From positions 1-64,000 of the forward strand of contig CAZDAM010000004.1 in NCBI GenBank assembly GCA_964503595.1: a stretch of 64,000 nucleotides of DNA, written 5' to 3'. Made by a program: the position numbers and the translations under genes. The notes beneath the pieces were generated by a model that did not search any database, was not told where the DNA came from, and saw only the letters and a program-made list of their open reading frames with translations. The DNA is from CAZDAM01 sp964503595 (GTDB taxonomy: Bacteria > Muiribacteriota > UBA6191). This document shows positions 32,605-39,729 of this stretch, in pieces. Positions within the stretch are counted from its first letter, which is position 1. Each line of letters starts with the position of its first letter.

Positions 32605-34068
32605 ATGACGAAGGAATCTCAAAACATCGAATGGAAGCAGTCCTGGCATGATGATTATCTGAAATGGATCTGCGGTTTTGCCAATGCCCAGGGCGGTCGC
32701 ATACTCATAGGCAAGGATGATGCGGGGAGCATCATCGGATTGCCGAATGCCAAAAAACTGTTGGAAGACTTGCCGAACAAAATCCGTGATCAGCTTGGCC
32801 TGATGCCGCAGATCAATCTGTTGCATGAAGGAGGGAAAGCTTATCTGGAAATCATTGTTGAGCCGTCGACGGTTGCGATTTCGTTGCGAGGTTCGTACTA
32901 CTGGCGCTCTGGTTCAGTGAAGCAGGAACTGAAAGGTCATGCTTTGACCGAGTTTCTGCTGAAAAAAATGGGTCTGACCTGGGATCGGGTCGTTGAGGAA
33001 AAGGCGGGGCTGCATGACATCGATGAGGCAACCATCGAGCTTTTCAAGAAGGAAGCGCTCACGGCTGGCCGGTTGCCATGGATTTCCGATCTTTCTAAAG
33101 AAGATTTGCTTAGAAAGCTGCATCTCCTTACAGAGACAGGTCTAACCAATGCGGCAATCGTTCTTTTTGGTAAAAATCCAAGCAGATTTTATTCCAACTT
33201 GTTTGTCAAAATAGGTCGTTTTGGGCTCAATATGGTGGACATGCGTTTTCAGGAAGTGTGCGAAGGAAACCTGTTCCAGCTTATTCGTGGTGTGATGGAG
33301 CAACTGGAGCACAAGTTTTTAGTCAAGCCAATACGGTTTGAAGGTCTGCGCCGTATTGAAGAGCTTGAATACCCTGTCCAGGCATTACGGGAAATGCTAC
33401 TCAATGCGCTGGTACATCGGAATTATATGGGCAGCATGACTCAACTTCGTGTCATGGATGACCGTCTTTCTTTGTGGAATGCGGGCACCTTACCGCCTGA
33501 GTTAAGTGTTGCAGAACTTTTTCAGACGCATAGATCAGTTCCCCGTAATCCACTCATCGCAGAGGTGTGCTACCGGATTGGCTATATTGATTCCTGGGGT
33601 AGAGGTATTGAGAAAATCATTGATGCATGCAGACATTCAGGATTGCCAGAACCGGTCATTGAGGAAAATTCAGGAGGGGTATCGGTTGAGTTGCTGAAAG
33701 CACCGGTTCCTATAAAAGTTGATTTGAAAAGCGTTGAGAAAACGCCTGTAGAAGCGCGGGTAAAAACGCCTGTAGAANNNNNNNNNNNNNNNNNNNNNNN
33801 NNNNNNNNNNNNNNNNNNNNNNNNNNNNNNNNNNNNNNNNNNNNNNNNNNNNNNNNNNNNNNNNNNNNNNNNNNNNNCGCGGGTAAAAACGCCGGAGGCC
33901 ATTCTTCAGGTGCTCAAAGAGGATGGTACTTTAACGCTCGTAGAAGTAGCCAATCGTATTGGAAAGTCGGTGAGTGCTGTAGAGCGTGCCGCCAAAAAAC
34001 TGAAAGATCAAGGAAAACTGATTTATGTGGGGCCACGAAAAGGTGGCCAATGGCAGGTGAAAGAATAG
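32605..34068 (+). CDS. AlbA_2/RecG-like ATP-binding transcriptional regulator, interrupted by assembly gap
   Basis: A Schlafen/AlbA_2-type protein. The N-terminal domain has ESQNIEWKQSW and FANAQGGRILIGKDD (about residues 4-37). The HATPase_c_4 region follows (REMLLNALVHRNY, about 263-275, and WGRGIEKI near 331). The C-terminus is a winged helix (TLVEVANRIGKSVSAVERAAKKL). Between them, repeats of ARVKTPVE run into 100 Ns; the frame is kept across the gap. Proteins of this family are often accessory, in phage-defence or regulatory islands. A 60-base sample at 33181 has 23 G/C against 36 at 32281, consistent with acquisition. No partner gene is adjacent. Confidence 0.85.
   Translation: MTKESQNIEWKQSWHDDYLKWICGFANAQGGRILIGKDDAGSIIGLPNAKKLLEDLPNKIRDQLGLMPQINLLHEGGKAYLEIIVEPSTVAISLRGSYYWRSGSVKQELKGHALTEFLLKKMGLTWDRVVEEKAGLHDIDEATIELFKKEALTAGRLPWISDLSKEDLLRKLHLLTETGLTNAAIVLFGKNPSRFYSNLFVKIGRFGLNMVDMRFQEVCEGNLFQLIRGVMEQLEHKFLVKPIRFEGLRRIEELEYPVQALREMLLNALVHRNYMGSMTQLRVMDDRLSLWNAGTLPPELSVAELFQTHRSVPRNPLIAEVCYRIGYIDSWGRGIEKIIDACRHSGLPEPVIEENSGGVSVELLKAPVPIKVDLKSVEKTPVEARVKTPVEXXXXXXXXXXXXXXXXXXXXXXXXXXXXXXXXXXRVKTPEAILQVLKEDGTLTLVEVANRIGKSVSAVERAAKKLKDQGKLIYVGPRKGGQWQVKE
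33730..33896 (+). repeat. 24-bp tandem repeat (8 residues, ARVKTPVE) spanning the gap
   Basis: 33754-33777 is one full 24-base unit. 33730-33753 is a diverged copy sharing its last 15 bases. After the Ns, 33878-33893 restarts the same unit. The repeat encodes a basic/proline linker between the ATPase and winged-helix domains. Confidence 0.9.
33778..33877. other. Assembly gap (100 N)
   Basis: Exactly 100 Ns, the usual placeholder for a gap of unknown size. It starts at a codon boundary at the end of one repeat unit. The sequence on the right lacks only the first base of a unit, so a true length of 1+24n bases would restore a clean repeat array. Confidence 0.97.
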
Positions 34069-34109
34069 TTCCAGGAAATTGGAGGAATTTCTGTCCGCCA
34101 GAGTTGGAT

Positions 34110-35138
34110 CTAAAGGTCCTTGACCAGCCTGAAGCCCAGGTTGCCCTGAGTCTGGTAGGGCCAGACAGCGGAGCAGTGGGTGGATTTGCAGTGGCCCAGA
34201 GATTTTTCCAGGTAGGAGCAGCCACAGGCCATGCGGCGGAAGTTGTCGTCGGCCAGATCCGAGGTCCATTCCCGGACATTGCCAATCGTGTCATAGATGC
34301 CAAAGGCATTGGGTAGGAAGGATTTTACGTCACGGGTGCCCTGATTGATGGGCTGATTGAGATAGACGGCTCCGTGAAAGCAGGACTGGGAGGCAACTTC
34401 TCCAAAGGGGTAGGCCTTGGTGCTGAAAGCGCGGGCGGCATAAATCCATTCCTTCTGGGTTGGCAGCCGATAGAGGGTGGTGCCCTCGGCTTCGTTCAGC
34501 CGTTTGATGAATTCCTGAATCTGGTACCAGGTAATGGTTTCCATGGGATGCTCGGTGCCCAGAAAGGTCGACGTATTCCCGTCTTCTGCCATAAAGCGCA
34601 TCCACTGGGCCTGGGTGACTTCGGTTTTCTGAATGTAATAGGCATTGCCTTCTCCCAATGGTACCGGGACAAAGGCAAATTCCATGTCAGTCTGAATGGT
34701 GAATTCGCGGGGAACTCCCCAGGGCCGATCATCAAACTGAAACACATATTCAATGGGGGAGGAAAAGTGTTTGCGTCCATCATTGGTGGTGACGACGGCC
34801 ATGGCCTTTATGAGGGTGGTTCGGGTGAGAAGGGTCGATGGCAGGCAGCTTGTGCTGCTCAGGGATGGATCCGTGCCATCCAGGGTGCAGTAAAGGGTTG
34901 TTGTGGTAATCGGGACTGCGGATTCAAACTGCGGGTAGCTCAAGGTAAAGCTGATGGGCTGAGAGGCCGCGGCTCCCTGAGGTTCGGAAAACGGGGGAGG
35001 AGGGCTGAACCAGATGGGGATTTCAGGATCCTGAGTGATCGGAGGCCACTTGAAACAGGTATCGGGAAAGATGGGCAGCACGGCGTGGGAAAGGCCTGCC
35101 CTGAAGAGAAAAATGAGGAGTAGAAGTAAAGTTTTCAT
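34110..35138 (-). CDS. Secreted FGE-sulfatase-domain protein with chitobiase-like C-terminal repeat
   Basis: A 342-aa exported protein (signal peptide LLLLIFLFRAGLSHA). A CHB_HEX_C-like beta domain (YCTLDGTDPSLSSTSC, about 83-98) precedes an FGE/SUMF1-type domain with QKTEVTQAQWMRFM, YRLPTQKEWIYAAR and NAFGIYDTIGNVREWTSD. True formylglycine-generating enzymes use paired cysteines in this region; here Cys residues occur in MACGCS and CKSTHC but not in the canonical arrangement, so a binding or structural role is equally likely. It is the last gene of the MoxR-DUF58-BatA operon. Confidence 0.8.
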   Translation of the reverse strand: MKTLLLLLIFLFRAGLSHAVLPIFPDTCFKWPPITQDPEIPIWFSPPPPFSEPQGAAASQPISFTLSYPQFESAVPITTTTLYCTLDGTDPSLSSTSCLPSTLLTRTTLIKAMAVVTTNDGRKHFSSPIEYVFQFDDRPWGVPREFTIQTDMEFAFVPVPLGEGNAYYIQKTEVTQAQWMRFMAEDGNTSTFLGTEHPMETITWYQIQEFIKRLNEAEGTTLYRLPTQKEWIYAARAFSTKAYPFGEVASQSCFHGAVYLNQPINQGTRDVKSFLPNAFGIYDTIGNVREWTSDLADDNFRRMACGCSYLEKSLGHCKSTHCSAVWPYQTQGNLGFRLVKDL

Positions 35139-36736
35139 CCGGTTCTTAAAAGCGATCTTATCAGGCGGATTTCCGCTATGGCAAAGATCAGCAAAATCAC
35201 CAGAATCAGGGTGGAAATGTCTGCTTCTGAGCCCTCAGATGAGGCTCGGGCCAGTTTTTCCAGAAGGGTTTCATCCCGTTCAAAATTTCCCAGGTCGATC
35301 TTTTCTTCCAGAACATCAACCGAGAAGCGATTGAGAAACAGACGCATCAGAAAGACGGGAAAGAAGGGATGGGCTATGCCATCAAAATCTGTGTCAACGA
35401 AGTCGAGCCCACTGAAATAGTGAGCGTCTTTTCTGATGATCAGGGGCTGTTGTCCGGCATTGAGAATGGAAGGGAGTCCGGGGGATTTGAACAGCAGGCG
35501 GCGCCTTATCTGAATCGGGCGGTTCATCAGGCCGCGATCAGCGGCATTCATCTGGGGAATCATCAGAAGGCGTGGCTCAGCGGAGAAACCGAAGCTTGTG
35601 ATCGAAAAATGCCGGTTGTAAAAGTCCTGGATGGAAGCCTGAGACTGGGTAAAGACCAGAGTTGGGGTGGCCGGAGGAGGCAGAACCGGTTGGGTGAGTT
35701 CCCCCAGAATCAGCCAGTCCGGCTTGAGGTCCTGTTTCAGCCAGTCCTCTGAGCTTAAGGTGGTGATCCGGATTTCGGCCCGGCTCTGATAAAGCTTTTG
35801 CAGAGCCAGAAGGAAGCGGTTGAGGTAGTAAAGCCGGGAGGTTTTGGATGCGATATCCCGGCCATCGTGAACCAGCACAAAATGGAGTTTTTCTCTGGGG
35901 TTCAGGGTGATGGTCTTCTGAAGGAGGGTTTTCCCGGATGGGTCAGTAACCTGAAGGGTCCAGATGGAATCCGGTGCGGGAAGCAGGAAGCGGGTTTTCA
36001 GATCAAGAGGGGTGTGAGCCTCAAATTCCACCGGCATCTGAAAGGCTGTATTGGGACCGGATTTGAGGCTGAGCTCCCCTTGTCCCGAAAAGTTGGCCAG
36101 AAAGCTCGCTTTCAGTTCGATCTGTTCATTGCCAAGGGGACTCTTGGGAGAAAACTCCAGGCGGGCGGGAACGAAAACCGGGGTTTTGGCATCGGCGTGA
36201 GGAATGATGGAGATCCGGTTTTCGGCCAGTTTCCCGACATCTTCCTGACTAAGTCCATAGGCTCTTGAAACCAGCCAGGTTGGCTTATGGGGTGAAGTTC
36301 TCTTCAGGAGTGCATCGACCAGGCTGGTATTTCTGAAGTCCTCTTTGGTGAGAATTCTGAAACTGGCCTGAAGATGAGAGGTTTTAGGATTCTGGTTGAA
36401 GGTATTCTGAAGGATGGAGGGTTCGTCCAGGCGTGTATCCAGATAGACGATGGCCTCTTCGCGGGATGGAAAAGCTGAAGCTAGCCAGTGGGGAGCATTC
36501 TGAAGAATTGGTTTGAGAAACCAGGACGCCAGAAGAAAGGCCAGAGCCATGCGGGTTAAAAGAAGCAGGATCCTCCGTAGCTTGAGGCTTTGATGGGGCT
36601 TTTGCCCTCTTTGCATCAGAAGGGTCAAAGAGCTGAACTCAACCCTTCGGGCCTGACGCTTTCTTAAGAGATGGAGGATCAGGGGAATCAGGGCCAGAAG
36701 GAGGGCAGGGAGATGTTCGGCAATGCGAAAACTCAT
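35135..36736 (-). CDS. BatA-like membrane protein (aerotolerance N-terminal domain)
   Basis: A 533-aa protein with two N-terminal membrane helices flanking HLLRKRQARRVEFSSLTLLM, the BatA/aerotolerance-regulator N-terminal signature. A large periplasmic region of beta strands (about 90-500) follows, then a C-terminal membrane helix (ISTLILVILLIFAIAEI). In related operons it forms a membrane complex with the MoxR ATPase and the DUF58 protein. No VWA MIDAS motif is visible. Both ends overlap neighbours by 4 bp. Confidence 0.82.
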   Translation of the reverse strand: MSFRIAEHLPALLLALIPLILHLLRKRQARRVEFSSLTLLMQRGQKPHQSLKLRRILLLLTRMALAFLLASWFLKPILQNAPHWLASAFPSREEAIVYLDTRLDEPSILQNTFNQNPKTSHLQASFRILTKEDFRNTSLVDALLKRTSPHKPTWLVSRAYGLSQEDVGKLAENRISIIPHADAKTPVFVPARLEFSPKSPLGNEQIELKASFLANFSGQGELSLKSGPNTAFQMPVEFEAHTPLDLKTRFLLPAPDSIWTLQVTDPSGKTLLQKTITLNPREKLHFVLVHDGRDIASKTSRLYYLNRFLLALQKLYQSRAEIRITTLSSEDWLKQDLKPDWLILGELTQPVLPPPATPTLVFTQSQASIQDFYNRHFSITSFGFSAEPRLLMIPQMNAADRGLMNRPIQIRRRLLFKSPGLPSILNAGQQPLIIRKDAHYFSGLDFVDTDFDGIAHPFFPVFLMRLFLNRFSVDVLEEKIDLGNFERDETLLEKLARASSEGSEADISTLILVILLIFAIAEIRLIRSLLRTG

Positions 36737-37626
36737 GCGACTCCGGCCCGGCGATGCAAGAATCGGGTCAGGGCCATTTCCAATGGAATCCTGGTGTTCA
36801 TCAGCAGGTAATCGGCCTGATATTTGAGAATGGAAGCCCGGACTTCCCTAAGGAATCTTTCCAGATTCTTCTGATAGGTGGCTTTGGCGGCCTTGCCACT
36901 GAGTTCCACCCAGTCCTGTGTTTCCATATCCTCAAAGCGGCTGAAGTCCTGATAGGGAAACTGGAGTTCTTCAGGACTCATGACATGAAAAGCCAGGATT
37001 TCATGGCGGGCGTGGGCCAGACGGGCGGCGGCATTGAGGATTTCCTCTTCCGAGGCCAGAAAGTCTGAAATCACGATGAACATACAGCGTTTGCGGATGC
37101 GTGGCAGGAGCTCTTCCAGCATGGAATTCAGGGAGGTTTTCCCTTTTCTGGGAGGTTGATCCAGAACCTGGCAGATATCGGCAAACCGAGTGGCCCGGCT
37201 GGAGGGAGGAATGAAATCCTGCACATTGTCGGCAAAGGTGGCAAGACCGACTCCATCACGCTGTCTTAAGAGAAGATAGGCCAAAGAGGCTGCCAGATAA
37301 CGGGAATAAACAGCCTTGCTCAGGCCTTCTTTTCCCTGAAAATGCATGGAAGCTGAATCGTCCATGAGGATGACGGCATTCAGGCTGGCATTCTCCTCGT
37401 ACTGGCGGATATAGAGCTTGCCGGTACGTCCCCAGCGTTTCCAGTCGATATGACGGGGGTCATCACCGGGGAGATATTCGCGATGGTGGGAAAACTCGGC
37501 ATTGTAGCCGGAGTGAAGAGAGGCATGGGCTCCACCAATGACACCTTCACAGACATAGCGGGCAGCCAGGGCGCAGCTCTGAAGGCCTGCCAGAACGGAA
37601 GGGTCCACGTAACGGGTGGGGTTCAA
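36733..37626 (-). CDS. DUF58 protein (MoxR-associated, VWA-like)
   Basis: A 297-aa cytoplasmic protein of the DUF58 family. The signature EYLPGDDPRHIDWKRWGRTGKLYIRQYEENA (about 50-80) is followed by a von Willebrand A-like fold with a DDSAS motif (MIDAS DxSxS, about 88-92). MoxR/DUF58 pairs are thought to act as AAA-driven chaperones for metal insertion or protein maturation; the client is not known here. It lies between moxR and the BatA-like gene with no intergenic space. Confidence 0.92.
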   Translation of the reverse strand: MNPTRYVDPSVLAGLQSCALAARYVCEGVIGGAHASLHSGYNAEFSHHREYLPGDDPRHIDWKRWGRTGKLYIRQYEENASLNAVILMDDSASMHFQGKEGLSKAVYSRYLAASLAYLLLRQRDGVGLATFADNVQDFIPPSSRATRFADICQVLDQPPRKGKTSLNSMLEELLPRIRKRCMFIVISDFLASEEEILNAAARLAHARHEILAFHVMSPEELQFPYQDFSRFEDMETQDWVELSGKAAKATYQKNLERFLREVRASILKYQADYLLMNTRIPLEMALTRFLHRRAGVA

Positions 37627-38604
37627 TCAGGCTCCTTTTCTGACCGAGCGGACAATATCTTCGACAATGGTCTGGATGCTCAGGCCATCTGCCTGCCCCT
37701 GAAAATTCATGACCATGCGATGGCCCAGAACCATGGGGGCGACAAAGGCAACGTCTTCGGCAGAGGCGGCAGTGCGTCCTTCGAAGAAGGCGCGGGCACG
37801 GGCAGCCCGAACCAGAAACTGGGAAGCTCTGGGACCACAGCCCCAGCTGATGTACTGCTTGACCAGATCGGTGGCAAAGGGGCTGCTTCTTCTGGTGGCA
37901 GCGTTGATGCGTACGGCAAAGCGCACGACTTCTTCACCAATGGCCACGGTAGCGGCACAGTTCTGGGCCTCGGTGAGCTCGGCAAGACTTAAGGCCGGAG
38001 TCAGGGGTTTTTCCAGAACATTTTCCAGAGTGGCGATTTTGACCTCGTCCTCAAAATCGGGATAATCCAGATTCAGGGAGAAGGTGAAGCGATCCAGCTG
38101 GGCTTCAGGAAGAGGGTAGGTTCCTTCCTGTTCAATGGGGTTCTGGGTGGCCAGAACGAAAAAGGGCTTCTCAATTTCCCAGGTGCGGTTGCCTACCGAG
38201 ACGCATTGCTCCTGCATGGCCTGGAGCAGGGCAGACTGGGTTTTGGGGGGAGTACGGTTGATTTCATCGGCCAGCAGAATATTGCAGAAGAGAGGGCCTT
38301 TGGAAAAATGGAATTCACGTTCCCCGCTCTGGCGGTTTTCCTGAAGAAGATCCACCCCGGTAATATCTGAAGGCATGAGATCGGGAGTGAACTGGATGCG
38401 GGAGAAATTGCCCCCGACAACCTGGGCCAGACTCTGGACAATCATGGTTTTGGCCAGACCGGGAGCTCCGATCATCAGGACATGTCCGCGGGCCAGAAGG
38501 GCCAGCATCAGGGCATCCAGAATCTGGTTCTGCCCGACAATCGCCTGGCTCAAACGGCTGCGCGCCTCTTGAATCTTTTCCTGCAAAATCTCGTGTTGGC
38601 TCAT
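37627..38604 (-). CDS. MoxR-family AAA+ ATPase
   Basis: A 325-aa AAA+ ATPase. Walker A is GAPGLAKT, Walker B is ILLADEINR (DEIN, typical of MoxR), the sensor region is VLATQNPIEQEGTYPLPEAQLDRF and the C-terminal lid is present. I choose ATG 38604 (MSQHEILQ), which has an AAAGG eight bases upstream; an in-frame extension of 18 residues would overlap the promoter. It is the first gene of the operon. It probably powers assembly or maturation of an envelope complex through DUF58 and BatA. Confidence 0.93.
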   Translation of the reverse strand: MSQHEILQEKIQEARSRLSQAIVGQNQILDALMLALLARGHVLMIGAPGLAKTMIVQSLAQVVGGNFSRIQFTPDLMPSDITGVDLLQENRQSGEREFHFSKGPLFCNILLADEINRTPPKTQSALLQAMQEQCVSVGNRTWEIEKPFFVLATQNPIEQEGTYPLPEAQLDRFTFSLNLDYPDFEDEVKIATLENVLEKPLTPALSLAELTEAQNCAATVAIGEEVVRFAVRINAATRRSSPFATDLVKQYISWGCGPRASQFLVRAARARAFFEGRTAASAEDVAFVAPMVLGHRMVMNFQGQADGLSIQTIVEDIVRSVRKGA

Positions 38605-38629
38605 GCGGCCGCCTTTCAGTCGGGTGACC

Positions 38630-38658
38630 ATTATAGGAGGGGAGGGAAGCCCTTTCAA
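38630..38658 (-). promoter_or_regulatory. Strong promoter of the MoxR operon
   Basis: On the minus strand TTGAAA (38658-38653) and a perfect TATAAT (38635-38630) are 17 bp apart. Transcription should start near 38623, giving a leader of about 20 nt with a Shine-Dalgarno. Confidence 0.8.
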
Positions 38659-38682
38659 GGATGCCTCAAACGGAGCACAGCT

Positions 38683-38710
38683 TTGTCACCTGTGGGAAAC
38701 AGACTACAAT
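38683..38710 (+). promoter_or_regulatory. Promoter of the RND efflux operon
   Basis: TTGTCA (38683-38688) and TACAAT (38705-38710) are 16 bp apart. It is back to back with the MoxR promoter; the two -35 boxes are 24 bp apart, so one regulator could touch both. No clear palindromic operator is visible. Confidence 0.75.
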
Positions 38711-38739
38711 GTAGCGCTTATTCTGACTCTGGAGACTTC

Positions 38740-39729
38740 ATGTTGCGTCTGGTTTTCCTGCTGACCCCTTTTCTTTCAACTCTGATGGCCACTCCCGTGG
38801 AACTTGCCATGGCTCAAAGTACCCCGATGGTGGAACTGATTCGGGCGATTGGAACCAGTTCCCCCCTGCATGCGATAGAAATCACTCCAACCATTACGGA
38901 GAGACTGGGGGAAATCCGGTTTACGGAAGGCAGTTTTGTGGAGAAGGGAACGGTTCTGGCTGTTCTGGAATCCACAGAGGAAGAGGCTGAGCTTGAGGAA
39001 GCCAAAGCCAGCCTTCGGGAGCAGGAGCGTGAACTGAAACGGGTGGAAAGTCTGGTCCGTCAGAAAACCCTTCCCGAAGCCAATCTGGATGAGCAGGCTA
39101 CCCGTCTGGAGGAAGCCCGTGCCCGGGTCAATGCCATTCTCGCCCGTATCGAGGATCGGGTTCTCAAGGCTCCGTTTGCGGGTCTTGTCGGCTTGAGGGA
39201 GGTCTCCCGAGGAGCTTTGCTGACTCCGGGAAGGCGGGTGACAACCCTGGATGATCTGAGTGTGATGCAGGTGGATTTTTCGGTTCCCGAGCGTTCCTTG
39301 AGCCAGCTGAAGCCGGGGCAGAGGGTTGAAGTGACTTCGATCGCCTATCCGGATCGGACTTTTGAAGGCAGGGTGGTCGTTGTGGATCCACGTCTGGATG
39401 CGGCGACTCGAATGGTCAGGGTCCGGGCGCATGTGAAAAATCCTGAAAATCTGCTGCGCTCGGGCATGCTCTTGAGTGTGGCCCTGTTTCTCTTTGAGGA
39501 GGATGCCCTGACAGTTCCGGAAGCCGCGGTCTTTCAGATCCAGAAACAGCATTTTGTCTGGAAGATCAGTCCGGAAAACAAGGTTGCCAGAGTGGGTGTG
39601 TCGGTGGGCCGTCGTCGTGATGGACGGGTGGAAGTTCTCAAGGGTCTTCAGGACGGAGACAGGCTGGTGGCTTCCGGAGTTCATCGCCTGAGCGAGGGAG
39701 CCTCTGTTGAGATTGAAGTTCAGCCATGA
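38740..39729 (+). CDS. RND efflux periplasmic adaptor (membrane fusion protein)
   Basis: A 329-aa exported adaptor linking the RND pump to an outer-membrane channel. A signal peptide (LVFLLTPFLSTLMA) is followed by two lipoyl halves around a coiled-coil hairpin (EEAELEEAKASLREQERELKRVESLV), with KAPFAGLVGLREVSRGALLTPG marking the second lipoyl part. The beta-barrel and membrane-proximal domains follow (VVVVDPRLDAATRMVRVRA). ATG 38740 has a GGAG seven bases upstream. Its stop overlaps the pump start (ATGA). The protein is somewhat shorter than AcrA and lacks a lipobox, like MdtA/MexE variants. Confidence 0.93.
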   Translation: MLRLVFLLTPFLSTLMATPVELAMAQSTPMVELIRAIGTSSPLHAIEITPTITERLGEIRFTEGSFVEKGTVLAVLESTEEEAELEEAKASLREQERELKRVESLVRQKTLPEANLDEQATRLEEARARVNAILARIEDRVLKAPFAGLVGLREVSRGALLTPGRRVTTLDDLSVMQVDFSVPERSLSQLKPGQRVEVTSIAYPDRTFEGRVVVVDPRLDAATRMVRVRAHVKNPENLLRSGMLLSVALFLFEEDALTVPEAAVFQIQKQHFVWKISPENKVARVGVSVGRRRDGRVEVLKGLQDGDRLVASGVHRLSEGASVEIEVQP

